NCBI RefSeq assembly: GCF_000024005.1 | Contig: NC_013132.1 | Coordinates: forward strand, 9,046,001 to 9,110,000 | DNA from: Chitinophaga pinensis DSM 2588 | GTDB lineage: Bacteria; Bacteroidota; Bacteroidia; Chitinophagales; Chitinophagaceae | DNA length: 64,000 nucleotides | Direction: 5' to 3' | In this document: one piece after another, positions 9,805-17,367 of the stretch | How positions within the stretch are numbered: the first letter of the stretch is position 1 | How the letters are laid out: the number at the start of each line of letters is the position of its first letter | Program-made: the position numbers and the translations under genes | Notes under the pieces: generated by a model | What the model saw: the letters and a program-made list of their open reading frames with translations, nothing else | Databases searched by the model: none | Told to the model about the DNA's origin: nothing

Positions 9805-10129
9805 CTGACAGCAAAGGCAGTATGGGCTTGCAGACTGTCGTGCGTTGAAGTTACTTGCTATGAGGCTGGAGATGGGGATGAGGCGTTGGGGTGGATTACC
9901 CCCCTGGTTGCATGGGCTCGGCAGACTTCAATGCACGAAGGCCAGCAAGCTCCATCTGCCATTGCCTGAATACAGCCGGCCAATGAGATGTATAACTTTA
10001 TCTTATTAGTGGATAACAAAAGCCTGGTCATGAGCCGGGCTTTTGTCTTTTATCGTTTTGGTTTATTGACAGTTGCAGTAAGATCTGTCAACATATACAT
10101 CGTTATTGCTGCAATTGGTGTAATCCTCT
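9805..10129. other. Gene-free region between punA and the HxlR gene
   Basis: 325 bp with no credible gene. It holds an interrupted inverted repeat: GCTTGC near 9829 with GCAAGC near 9948, and GTGCGTTGAAGT near 9840 with ACTTCAATGCAC near 9930. A terminator lies at 10016-10046. Confidence 0.55.
10016..10046. terminator. Bidirectional intrinsic terminator between punA and HxlR gene
   Basis: Inverted arms AAAAGCC/GGCTTTT with an inner GG/CC. They are followed by TGTCTTTT on the plus strand and preceded by an A-rich run, fitting the convergent arrangement. Confidence 0.75.
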
Positions 10130-10480
10130 TTATAAAGCTGAAGCAGTCATTGTTTTCACCTGCTGTGTTTCCCTGAATGTAGTTGCCCAGGTTTTCATGT
10201 GTTCCAGGACCGGCTTCAATGTGAGGCCGTCTTCTGTCAGACTGTATTCAACTGTAATGGGAACTGTATTAAATGTTTGTCGGTCAACAATGCCTGCTGC
10301 TTCCAGTTCTTTCAGTTCCTTTATTAACATCTTGGGTGAAATGCCTGTTATCTCACGCTCCAATTCTTTGAACCTTTTCTTGCCGAAATAGAGGGTAGTG
10401 AGAATATGCAACTTCCATTTTCCTCCTAATACCTGGAGAATAAACTGCATATCATCAATGTCAATCACACAATTTTCCAT
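10130..10480 (-). CDS. HxlR-family transcriptional regulator
   Basis: 116 residues, one winged helix-turn-helix domain of the HxlR/MarR type. Landmarks are FILQVLGGKWKLHILTTLYF, KRFKELEREITGISPKMLIK as the recognition region, and the wing DRQTFNTVPITVEYSLT. The single cysteine is Cys4, placed as in redox-sensing members such as YodB; sensing by this protein is inference. It is divergent from a short-chain dehydrogenase gene 123 bp away, and that spacer carries a near-perfect inverted repeat over the dehydrogenase promoter. This protein most likely represses its neighbour. Confidence 0.92.
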   Translation of the reverse strand: MENCVIDIDDMQFILQVLGGKWKLHILTTLYFGKKRFKELEREITGISPKMLIKELKELEAAGIVDRQTFNTVPITVEYSLTEDGLTLKPVLEHMKTWATTFRETQQVKTMTASAL

Positions 10481-10553
10481 CTTTATTGAAATTTATATAA
10501 CTGGTTATCAAAACACTATCCTTTTGTAAATTAATATACTTTCTCGTAACTAC

Positions 10554-10570
10554 TTGCTAATGTATAGCAA
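10554..10570. promoter_or_regulatory. Candidate operator for the HxlR regulator
   Basis: Perfect inverted repeat TTGCTA-5 nt-TAGCAA. It starts on the -33 TTG of the dehydrogenase promoter and fills its spacer, which suits a repressor. Confidence 0.55.
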
Positions 10571-10584
10571 TGGTTCTAGGTTTG
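10554..10584 (+). promoter_or_regulatory. Bacteroidota-type promoter of the SDR gene
   Basis: TTG at 10554-10556, a 20-nt spacer, and TAGGTTTG at 10577-10584, an exact TAnnTTTG match. The start site would lie about 12 nt before the ATG at 10604. Confidence 0.65.
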
Positions 10585-10603
10585 CAACATCAATCAATGA
10601 ATC

Positions 10604-11362
10604 ATGAAGGGAAAAACAATTTTAATAACGGGCGGTGGCTCCGGTATCGGGGAAGCATTTGCCAATATTTTATCAAACGATAACAAGGTTGTTATCTGTG
10701 GCCGGAATGAGGATAAATTAAAACGGGTGGCGGCTACAAGCGAAAACATCTCTTACTATGTTGCAGATGTATCCGTTCCTGATGACATAGACCATCTGTT
10801 CAAACAGATGGCAGATAAAAACATAGTGTTGGATGTGCTGTTTAATAATGCGGGTGTGGTGGAACAATTTGAAGTATTAAAAGCCCCCTATTCTTCAGCA
10901 CAGATTTTCGGGAAAGTAAATACGAACCTGTCCGGCGCTATTGCCATCACGCAGTTATTCATCAATCAGGCGAATCAATCTGCAGCCAACCTGATTGTGA
11001 ATATGTCCACTGGTTTAGCCATTTTTCCAGCTCCGATACTGGCCCTGTATGCTGCATCCAAAACTGGCTTCAGCGTATTTACAAAAACATTGCGGCAGCA
11101 ATTAAGTGATACAAATTTCCGGGTGATAGAAATTCTGCCTCCGCATGTGGAAACAGATATGCCGAAGCAGATCGGGAATATGACAAAGGGGCAAACAGCA
11201 AATGATTTTGCTAATAAAACGATTCGGGTAATCGATAAGGGGAAATTAGAATACGCTCCTGGCTTTAATATGGTGCTATTAAAACTATTCCGCAAATTTC
11301 TTCCTGAAACCGGACTGAAGATTGTCGATAAAGTAACCAGGAAACAATGGCAGGGGGAATAA
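10604..11362 (+). CDS. Short-chain dehydrogenase/reductase (SDR, DltE-like)
   Basis: 252 residues. Classical SDR: cofactor motif TGGGSGIG (9-16), NNAG (81-84), catalytic Ser135, and YAASK with Tyr149 and Lys153. Substrate loop and C-terminus resemble the DltE-like subgroup (PHVETDM after the active site). It is a cytosolic NAD(P)-dependent oxidoreductase of unknown substrate. Control by the divergent HxlR protein suggests a role in detoxifying a reactive compound, but that is inference. It ends against a bidirectional terminator shared with scpB. Confidence 0.92.
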   Translation: MKGKTILITGGGSGIGEAFANILSNDNKVVICGRNEDKLKRVAATSENISYYVADVSVPDDIDHLFKQMADKNIVLDVLFNNAGVVEQFEVLKAPYSSAQIFGKVNTNLSGAIAITQLFINQANQSAANLIVNMSTGLAIFPAPILALYAASKTGFSVFTKTLRQQLSDTNFRVIEILPPHVETDMPKQIGNMTKGQTANDFANKTIRVIDKGKLEYAPGFNMVLLKLFRKFLPETGLKIVDKVTRKQWQGE

Positions 11363-11367
11363 AAATT

Positions 11368-11408
11368 AAAACGCCGGAACATGCTATAGGAAGCATTATC
11401 CGGCGTTT
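11368..11408. terminator. Bidirectional terminator between SDR gene and scpB
   Basis: Stem AAACGCCGG/CCGGCGTTT (11368-11376, 11400-11408) with an inner ATGCT/AGCAT. The T-run is better on the minus strand (scpB side). Confidence 0.8.
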
Positions 11409-11424
11409 AGTTTATAAGCAGTTT

Positions 11425-12768
11425 TTATTTCTTTTCGTCGTCGTCCTCGTCATCTTCATCATCGAAGTCTTCATCTGTATCAAAGTCTTCTAGGTTGTCT
11501 TCGTCAAAATCGTCGTCATCGGCAGTATTGGCATCTGCTTTCTTAGCATTGTCATCATCATCATCATCTTCTTCTTCGTCGCCGTCTTCATCATCATTAT
11601 CTTCTTCTTCATCCTCTTCGTCTTCGTCATCCCAGTCCTCATCATCGTCATCATCGTCATCATCGTCTTCCTCATCGCCCCCATCTTCTTTGTCCTCATC
11701 ATCGTCACCGTCCTCATCGTCTTCTTCATCATCCCCTTTCGGACCTACATCAGCCGCAGATTCAAGGAAAGCAGCCAGTTCTTCCTCTGTTGCATAAGTC
11801 ACTTCTTCTTCCTCTTCATTTTCAGCTGTAGCCGTATTCTCTTCTTCGTTCTCTTCCACATCTCCTTCGGCTAAAGCCTCGTCCATAGTCGGGATCTCTG
11901 TGCCGGCAACGATATCATCATCCGCACTCACTATACCTGTACCTTCTGCCGCTGCAACTGCCTCCTCTTCATTTTGCGGGATTTCTTCATCAAAAGGAAG
12001 GAAAAGCTTTGCCTGCAGATCATTATTCTTCTTATCAGGTGAGTCAACTACAGGGATTTCTTCTGTAGATACTTTACCACCATTCAGATGTGCTTCCGGC
12101 CCCTCAACATTGTCGTCCTGTTCTACCAGTTCGCCGGTTTCGGAGACAACCATATTACGGGCATCATCATCATTGGCAGCTTCTGCTTCCAGACCAATCA
12201 GGGTTGGCTGGATGGATTCATCATCAAATACCTCTTTCAGTTTTGGCAGGTCTTTGGGAGAGTTCAGCCCGAAATAGTCCATAAAGGCTTTGGAGGTAGC
12301 ATAAAGGAGTGGTTTACCGGGCAGGTTTTCACTACGGCCGGAAATCACAATCAGTTCTTTTTCAAGCAGTTTTTGGATAGAATAATCGGTACTTACACCA
12401 CGGATATGCTCAATTTCACCTTTGGAGATCGGCTGCTTGTAGGCGACGATCGCCAGGGTTTCCAGGGCGGCTGTAGACAGTCGCTTCAGGAACTTGTCAC
12501 CATTCAGCTGTGCTACCGTCTGATAATATTCCTTTTTTGTCAGGAACTGGTAGCCGCCGCCGCTTTCTCTTACTTCAAAAGCATAGAATTCAGAGTTGTA
12601 CTTTTCCTTGATAGCCTCCAGGGAAGCTTCCACCTGCTCCAGTGTGGCCCTGTCTTCCAGGAAAGCCAGTGCATTGTTCAGCAGGTCAAGTACATCCAGC
12701 AGCGGCAATGGCCGGTCTGCTGCGAATATCAATGCTTCTATGTGCGGTATGATCTGAGAAATTTCCAT
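11425..12768 (-). CDS. scpB: Segregation and condensation protein ScpB with a very long acidic tail
   Basis: 447 residues from the ATG at 12768, which gives the family start MEISQIIPHIEALIFAADRP. An upstream ATG at 12822 would add 18 residues. ScpB binds ScpA and SMC to form the condensin-like complex. The two winged-helix domains occupy residues 1 to about 185, with ETLAIVAYKQPISKGEIEHI and a normal core. The remainder, about 260 residues, is low complexity, and the last 120 are almost all Asp and Glu. Usual ScpB proteins are 180-220 residues, so this one is more than double. scpA is not adjacent. Confidence 0.93.
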   Translation of the reverse strand: MEISQIIPHIEALIFAADRPLPLLDVLDLLNNALAFLEDRATLEQVEASLEAIKEKYNSEFYAFEVRESGGGYQFLTKKEYYQTVAQLNGDKFLKRLSTAALETLAIVAYKQPISKGEIEHIRGVSTDYSIQKLLEKELIVISGRSENLPGKPLLYATSKAFMDYFGLNSPKDLPKLKEVFDDESIQPTLIGLEAEAANDDDARNMVVSETGELVEQDDNVEGPEAHLNGGKVSTEEIPVVDSPDKKNNDLQAKLFLPFDEEIPQNEEEAVAAAEGTGIVSADDDIVAGTEIPTMDEALAEGDVEENEEENTATAENEEEEEVTYATEEELAAFLESAADVGPKGDDEEDDEDGDDDEDKEDGGDEEDDDDDDDDDEDWDDEDEEDEEEDNDDEDGDEEEDDDDDDNAKKADANTADDDDFDEDNLEDFDTDEDFDDEDDEDDDEKK

Positions 12769-12833
12769 GGTGCGGTTTTCAATATCCGTATCCGGAGCAG
12801 AAAAGGCCGGAGCCTTTGCCACGCCTGCAAAAC

Positions 12834-12867
12834 AAAAAAGTCAAAGGCCGAAAATACAGCCTTTGAC
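12834..12867 (-). terminator. Intrinsic terminator of atpG
   Basis: Perfect 9-bp stem GTCAAAGGC/GCCTTTGAC (12840-12848, 12859-12867), followed on the minus strand by TTTTTTG. Confidence 0.85.
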
Positions 12868-12925
12868 CCTTATGAAGAAATCAAAATCTTTCGATGTCAA
12901 TTCGATGTGTATAAGTTGCTTAAGA

Positions 12926-13810
12926 TCAGCCTTCCAGCGCAGCTGCACCGCTCACGATCTCAGTCAGCTCAGTTGTAATAGCCGCCTGACGTGCACGGTT
13001 GTAAGAGATCTTATAAGAACGTAACAGTTCGTTTGCGTTCTCAGTTGCCTTATCCATTGCAGTCATACGGGCGCCGTGCTCGGAGGCATTCGCATCCAGC
13101 ATGGATTTGTACAGCTGTGTATTCAGGATTTTAGGCATCAGTTCTGCGATCAGCGCTTTCTTCTCTGGTTCGAAGATGAAGTCAGCACGACCAGCATTCG
13201 CATCTGTACTTTCCACACGTGCTACCGGCAGGAACTGCTCAGCTACAAAACGCTGAGTAGCAGCATTTTTGAATTCGCTATAGATAATTTCAACAGCATC
13301 GTAGTCGCCGCTTACGAAACCTTCCATTGCAAATGCAGCAGCCTGTTTAACGTGTTCAAAATCCAGTTTGTGGAACAGGGTCCAGAAAGAATCGTTCAGT
13401 TTATACCCATTTTTCAAAAAGTGCTCATAGCCCTTTTTACCAATAGGCAGTATTTCAACATGGCCTTTTTCAAACTGCTCCTCGTATTTCTCGCGGATCA
13501 CCTGTTTTGCCATTTTGATCACGTTGGAATTGTAAGCACCACATAATCCTCTGTCAGATGTAATCACTATCAGCAGCACCTTTTCTACAGGACGCTGAGC
13601 TGCCAGAGCCAGATCAATGCTTCCTTCACTGTTGGAAACGATGTTCTGCAACATTTCCTGCAGTTTCAGGGCGTAAGGACGCATCAGCAAGATAGCATCC
13701 TGTGCACGACGCAGCTTGGCAGCACTTACCATTTTCATGGCTTTGGTGATCTGCAGGTTAGACTGTGTTGACTTTATACGGTTGCGAACTTCTTTAAGCT
13801 GACCGGACAT
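12926..13810 (-). CDS. atpG: ATP synthase F1 gamma subunit
   Basis: 294 residues, normal length. The gamma subunit is the rotating shaft of F1. The N-terminal helix carries EVRNRIKSTQSNLQITKAMK and MVSAAKLRRAQ. The Rossmann-like middle begins with LLIVITSDRGLCGAYNS, and the C-terminal helix is AMDKATENANELLRSYKI followed by RARQAAITTELTEIVSG. All are family signatures. No other atp gene is nearby; atpG has its own promoter and terminator here, so it is transcribed alone. Confidence 0.97.
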   Translation of the reverse strand: MSGQLKEVRNRIKSTQSNLQITKAMKMVSAAKLRRAQDAILLMRPYALKLQEMLQNIVSNSEGSIDLALAAQRPVEKVLLIVITSDRGLCGAYNSNVIKMAKQVIREKYEEQFEKGHVEILPIGKKGYEHFLKNGYKLNDSFWTLFHKLDFEHVKQAAAFAMEGFVSGDYDAVEIIYSEFKNAATQRFVAEQFLPVARVESTDANAGRADFIFEPEKKALIAELMPKILNTQLYKSMLDANASEHGARMTAMDKATENANELLRSYKISYNRARQAAITTELTEIVSGAAALEG

Positions 13811-13875
13811 AATGTTTTATGTATTACTTTATTTTTAATGTAAATTAGACCCTTTGGGGCTTTTGAATTTGGCTG

Positions 13876-13906
13876 CAAAGGTAATAAAAAACATGTCTAA
13901 TATCAC
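13876..13906 (-). promoter_or_regulatory. Bacteroidota-type promoter of atpG
   Basis: On the minus strand TACCTTTG (13876-13883) matches TAnnTTTG exactly and is followed by CAGCC. GTG sits 20 nt upstream in place of TTG. The leader would be about 60 nt. Confidence 0.55.
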
Positions 13907-13931
13907 ATGATGACGGAGGAGTTTGAACTTT

Positions 13932-14855
13932 TTATTTATCAGCCCCATGTGAAGCGGGTAATATCGGCGCAGCTTCTGCCCAGGTCTCATTACCGTCTAT
14001 ATCCACATAACCAACCCTGCCATTCTGCCTGATCATACCCTTCCCTTTTGTATAAGTATATGCCTTATCGTATTTCTGGGCAATCACCACCTGGTTCTTC
14101 TTATTGATAAAACCATATTTCTTTTCGGTCGCCACAGCTACCAGTCCCTCATTGAAGTTGCCCACCCAGTCATACATCACCGGGATCACCAGGTCGCCGT
14201 CTGCATTAATAAAACCAAATTTCTTATCCTGTCTTACCCAGGCCATACCATCCCGGAAAGGTCCCACCTTTTCATAAGACGTCATCACCACCTTCCCCTT
14301 CAGCAGGTCAGCCCGGCCGCATTTACCATCAATATACACCAGCATGGTCCCATTGGTTACAAAACCAAGTCGCTCGTATACAGGCTTTAATACCATTTTA
14401 CCCTGCGGATTGATCACACCATACTTACCCCCCTGCTTCACCGACACATAACCGTCCCGGATGCCATTCACTTCCTCATACTTCGGCGCTACCAGCTCCT
14501 TACCCTGGTCATCCAGCAGCCCCACCTTGCCATCCAGCTTTACAAAATGATACCGGCCTTCTTTTACCCAGGCAGAGTCATATTTGAGCGAAGACGTCTT
14601 TCCGTTCGGCAATAAATAACCTGTCTTTTTACCCTTCTGCACCACGGCCAGCCCATGTTGAAATGGTCCGATCGCGTCATATACCGGCGCAATAACTACC
14701 TTCCCTGACGTATCAGTGAAGCCATACTTACCGGCTTTTTCGATTTTTACAAGTGAAAGGGTATCTCCTCCGGCTTTAGCGGCGGAGGTCAGTGTCTGAG
14801 AATAGCCCATTAAGGCAGGAAACAGCAGGCACAGGAGGATGGGATACTTTTTCAT
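13932..14855 (-). CDS. Exported WG-repeat protein
   Basis: 307 residues from the ATG at 14855, chosen because MKKYPILLCLLFPALMGYSQ is a clean signal peptide. A start at 14876 would put seven extra residues across a hairpin. The mature part is a chain of about seven WG-type repeats of 30-45 residues (for example KYGFTDTSGKVVIAPVYDAI, KYGVINPQGKMVLKPVY, KFGFINADGDLVIPVMYDWV). WG repeats form beta structures; no enzyme activity is known for them. It is separated from the upstream DJ-1 gene by a terminator, so it must have its own promoter in or near that terminator. Confidence 0.85.
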   Translation of the reverse strand: MKKYPILLCLLFPALMGYSQTLTSAAKAGGDTLSLVKIEKAGKYGFTDTSGKVVIAPVYDAIGPFQHGLAVVQKGKKTGYLLPNGKTSSLKYDSAWVKEGRYHFVKLDGKVGLLDDQGKELVAPKYEEVNGIRDGYVSVKQGGKYGVINPQGKMVLKPVYERLGFVTNGTMLVYIDGKCGRADLLKGKVVMTSYEKVGPFRDGMAWVRQDKKFGFINADGDLVIPVMYDWVGNFNEGLVAVATEKKYGFINKKNQVVIAQKYDKAYTYTKGKGMIRQNGRVGYVDIDGNETWAEAAPILPASHGADK

Positions 14856-14856
14856 A

Positions 14857-14874
14857 GGTAGCAGTTCTGCTACC
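14857..14874. promoter_or_regulatory. Hairpin or operator abutting the start codon of the WG-repeat gene
   Basis: Perfect inverted repeat GGTAGCA-GTTC-TGCTACC ends 1 nt before the start codon. It could block ribosome loading as RNA or bind a regulator as DNA. Confidence 0.5.
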
Positions 14875-14879
14875 AAAAA

Positions 14880-14926
14880 TAAAAAAAATGAGGCATTTAA
14901 ATATAATAAATATGTAAACGCCTCAT
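14880..14926 (-). terminator. Intrinsic terminator of the DJ-1/PfpI gene
   Basis: Arms AATGAGGC (14886-14893) and GCCTCATT (14919-14926), followed on the minus strand by a long T-run. Confidence 0.8.
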
Positions 14927-14967
14927 TGGTATTAATGATTTAACAATGATTATCAGTTCTTTCCAGC

Positions 14968-15549
14968 CTACAACTCGATTTTCGTACCCAGTACTTTCAA
15001 AAAAGCAGCGATCCATTGGGGATGTGCCGGCCAGGCCGGAGCCGTTACAAGGTTACCATCGGTAACAGCTTCATCTATATTGACAGCAGCATAGGATCCT
15101 CCTGCCATTGTCACTTCCGGCGCAACAGCCGGATAAGCCGTCAGTTTTTTACCGCGTACCACATCGGCAGCAGTAAGGATCTGAATGCCATGACAAACAG
15201 CGGCAATAGGTTTATTGGCAGCAACAAACTGTTTTACAATATCGATGAGCTTCGCATTCAGGCGCAGATACTCCGGCGCCCTGCCTCCTGCAATCATCAA
15301 GGCATCATAGTTGGCCACCTGCACATCCGAAAAAGAGGCATTCAGCACAAAGTGATGCCCACGCTTCTCACTGTACGTCTGATCTCCTTCAAAATCGTGG
15401 ATCGCCGTAATGATCTTATCGCCTGCTGATTTATCGGGACATACCGCATGAACAATGTGTCCTACCATCTGCATCATCTGAAACGGTACCATTGTTTCAT
15501 AGTCTTCTGCATAATCTCCTGTCAGAAAGAGAATCTTTTGTTGTGCCAT
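14968..15549 (-). CDS. DJ-1/PfpI family protein
   Basis: 193 residues, a single DJ-1/PfpI domain of the class I glutamine amidotransferase fold. The nucleophile elbow is AAVCHG, with Cys119 and His120. Glu15 sits in the usual place in the first loop (GDYAEDYE). Related proteins are proteases, glyoxalases, deglycases or chaperones, and the sequence does not decide between them. The start [18 protein letters not shown] matches the family. It lies alone between the SusD terminator and its own terminator. Confidence 0.9.
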   Translation of the reverse strand: MAQQKILFLTGDYAEDYETMVPFQMMQMVGHIVHAVCPDKSAGDKIITAIHDFEGDQTYSEKRGHHFVLNASFSDVQVANYDALMIAGGRAPEYLRLNAKLIDIVKQFVAANKPIAAVCHGIQILTAADVVRGKKLTAYPAVAPEVTMAGGSYAAVNIDEAVTDGNLVTAPAWPAHPQWIAAFLKVLGTKIEL

Positions 15550-15585
15550 GTGTGGGGATTTTTAGGGTGAAGTTTCTAAAGTTAC

Positions 15586-15629
15586 CAAAAAAAATACTCC
15601 GGTAGTATTAAGTCTATACTACCGGAGTA
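15586..15629 (-). terminator. Intrinsic terminator of the first SusCD operon
   Basis: Perfect 14-bp stem TACTCCGGTAGTAT (15595-15608) with ATACTACCGGAGTA (15616-15629), followed on the minus strand by eight T. Confidence 0.92.
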
Positions 15630-15735
15630 AGGATTATTTATGAGGGATCGTTTGCGTCTTTTTGTAGTTAACCCGCAGTAACTAAACCGGGTTGTACGAA
15701 ACTATGCACGAAGAAAGAGCCGTTCCTGGCAGTTA

Positions 15736-17349
15736 TCAATAACCTGGATTCTGCGGAAACTCATTGCTAGTTCTGTCAATCTGATCCTGCGGAATAGGAC
15801 GCAGTAAATGTTTGGTTTCGATATTCGGTCCGCCCTGCGGATTGTGCAATCGCACACGTTCCAGCAGTTTGTTGGTACGCTTCAGATCAAACCATTGCAA
15901 CTGCTCTCCCACCAGTTCACGGCCGCGTTCATCCAGAATGAAATCGATGTCTAATTGCGCTTCCGTAATCTTCATGGCCTCTTTATGTGCATTGGTCTCC
16001 TCATCTGTAGCACCGACAGCTGCCGAACGCATACGTAATGTATTCAGGTAAGTGACCGCTGTTCCTTTTTCATTTTTATACATGTAGGCTTCTGCTGCAA
16101 TCAGGTAATCTTCCGCCAGCCGGAACGCAATAAACGGACGTACGCCTGAAGCCTGGTTATCCGGACGCAATGCATCGGCAAACTTATTCAGTGAAGGATA
16201 TAGTCTCTCTGTATAATTGCGTGGAGGTACCAGCTGATAATTCTTGCTGGCGATCACCGCATCAGATACATCCTGTCCTGGCATGTATACAGAAGTATCG
16301 CCCACTTTCAGCTTGGCACTACCTGCATTGGCAAACCATACAACTGTGTAAAACTTATTATAACGGGCATCATTCACCCTGTCGGCATACAGTGTGTCCA
16401 ACAGGAATTTTGTAGGACGGAAACGCTTCCATGGTGTACCATTCGCCAGATCGCGTTTCATACCTCCCAGTACATCATACTGCATCAGGAAAAAACGGCA
16501 GGCATTGTTATCGCCTGAATTATACAGCGCATCATTCGTGTATTGTACGGCCCAGATGGTTTCTGCATTGTTCTCTTTACCCTGTGCCCATACCTGTCCG
16601 ACATCCGGCAACAATGACAATCCATAACTGTTGATCACTTTTGTTGCATACACCGCTGCGCTGTCATAATCATGTGTTCCTTTTGCTTCGGAAGTAGCGC
16701 GTGTCAGGTATACTCTCGCCAGCAGATGTTCAGCCGCTGGTTTTGTAGCACGTCCCCATTCTGATTGTGTAACCGGTAATGACTGTGCAGCATAATTCAG
16801 ATCTGCAATAATTGCATTGTAAATATCCGGAACAGGATCACGATGCGCTTCTGTAACGATCTGTGTATTTTCTGTCAGCCGTAAGGGTACCGCCCCGAAC
16901 ATCTGCAGTAATATGAAATAATAATTCGCACGACAAAAACGCGCCTGCGCTATACCCGAACGTTTGGCTACACTGTCCAGCTCCGGCACCTGGTCTGCTC
17001 TGCTAACCACCGCATTCGCCGTATTGATAGACTGATAAAAAGCATTCCATATTTCTCTCAGGTGCGCATAACGACCATCGAGTTGCGACGTGTATTGGTT
17101 CGTAAATTTGAAATCACCATCTGAACCATTGGTATAAGTATCCGTACCAAATACCGTTACCGTCATACCTCTCTCTGTACTATAAAAACTACGCAGCGCA
17201 GCATAACTACCATTTACCGCGGTCGTAAATCCTCCGGGGGTATTATAGAAATCATCTGTCACAGAAGATACCACATCTTCATCCAGCATTTTATTGCATC
17301 CTGTTACAATGCACGCGCATACAAACAGGTACCAGCATATATTTTTCAT
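15736..17349 (-). CDS. SusD/RagB-like outer-membrane lipoprotein (first pair)
   Basis: 537 residues. A lipoprotein signal ends at the lipobox VTGC (Cys18). The body has the SusD N-terminal region (SYAALRSFYSTERG, TAFYQSINTANAV-like helices), tetratricopeptide-type helices and the C-terminal family end RPIPQDQIDRTSNEFPQNPGY. SusD-type proteins sit on the cell surface as lids over a SusC TonB-dependent channel and bind the incoming glycan. Its SusC partner ends 18 bp upstream, so the two form one operon. No glycoside hydrolase follows; the likely functional partner is the divergent double-DUF1080 gene. Substrate unknown. Confidence 0.93.
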   Translation of the reverse strand: MKNICWYLFVCACIVTGCNKMLDEDVVSSVTDDFYNTPGGFTTAVNGSYAALRSFYSTERGMTVTVFGTDTYTNGSDGDFKFTNQYTSQLDGRYAHLREIWNAFYQSINTANAVVSRADQVPELDSVAKRSGIAQARFCRANYYFILLQMFGAVPLRLTENTQIVTEAHRDPVPDIYNAIIADLNYAAQSLPVTQSEWGRATKPAAEHLLARVYLTRATSEAKGTHDYDSAAVYATKVINSYGLSLLPDVGQVWAQGKENNAETIWAVQYTNDALYNSGDNNACRFFLMQYDVLGGMKRDLANGTPWKRFRPTKFLLDTLYADRVNDARYNKFYTVVWFANAGSAKLKVGDTSVYMPGQDVSDAVIASKNYQLVPPRNYTERLYPSLNKFADALRPDNQASGVRPFIAFRLAEDYLIAAEAYMYKNEKGTAVTYLNTLRMRSAAVGATDEETNAHKEAMKITEAQLDIDFILDERGRELVGEQLQWFDLKRTNKLLERVRLHNPQGGPNIETKHLLRPIPQDQIDRTSNEFPQNPGY

Positions 17350-17367
17350 AACTATTTTTTTATTGCA

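Noticed and set aside
11495..11797. Serine-rich 100-residue frame
   Set aside because: It is the reverse reading of the Asp/Glu codons in the scpB tail.
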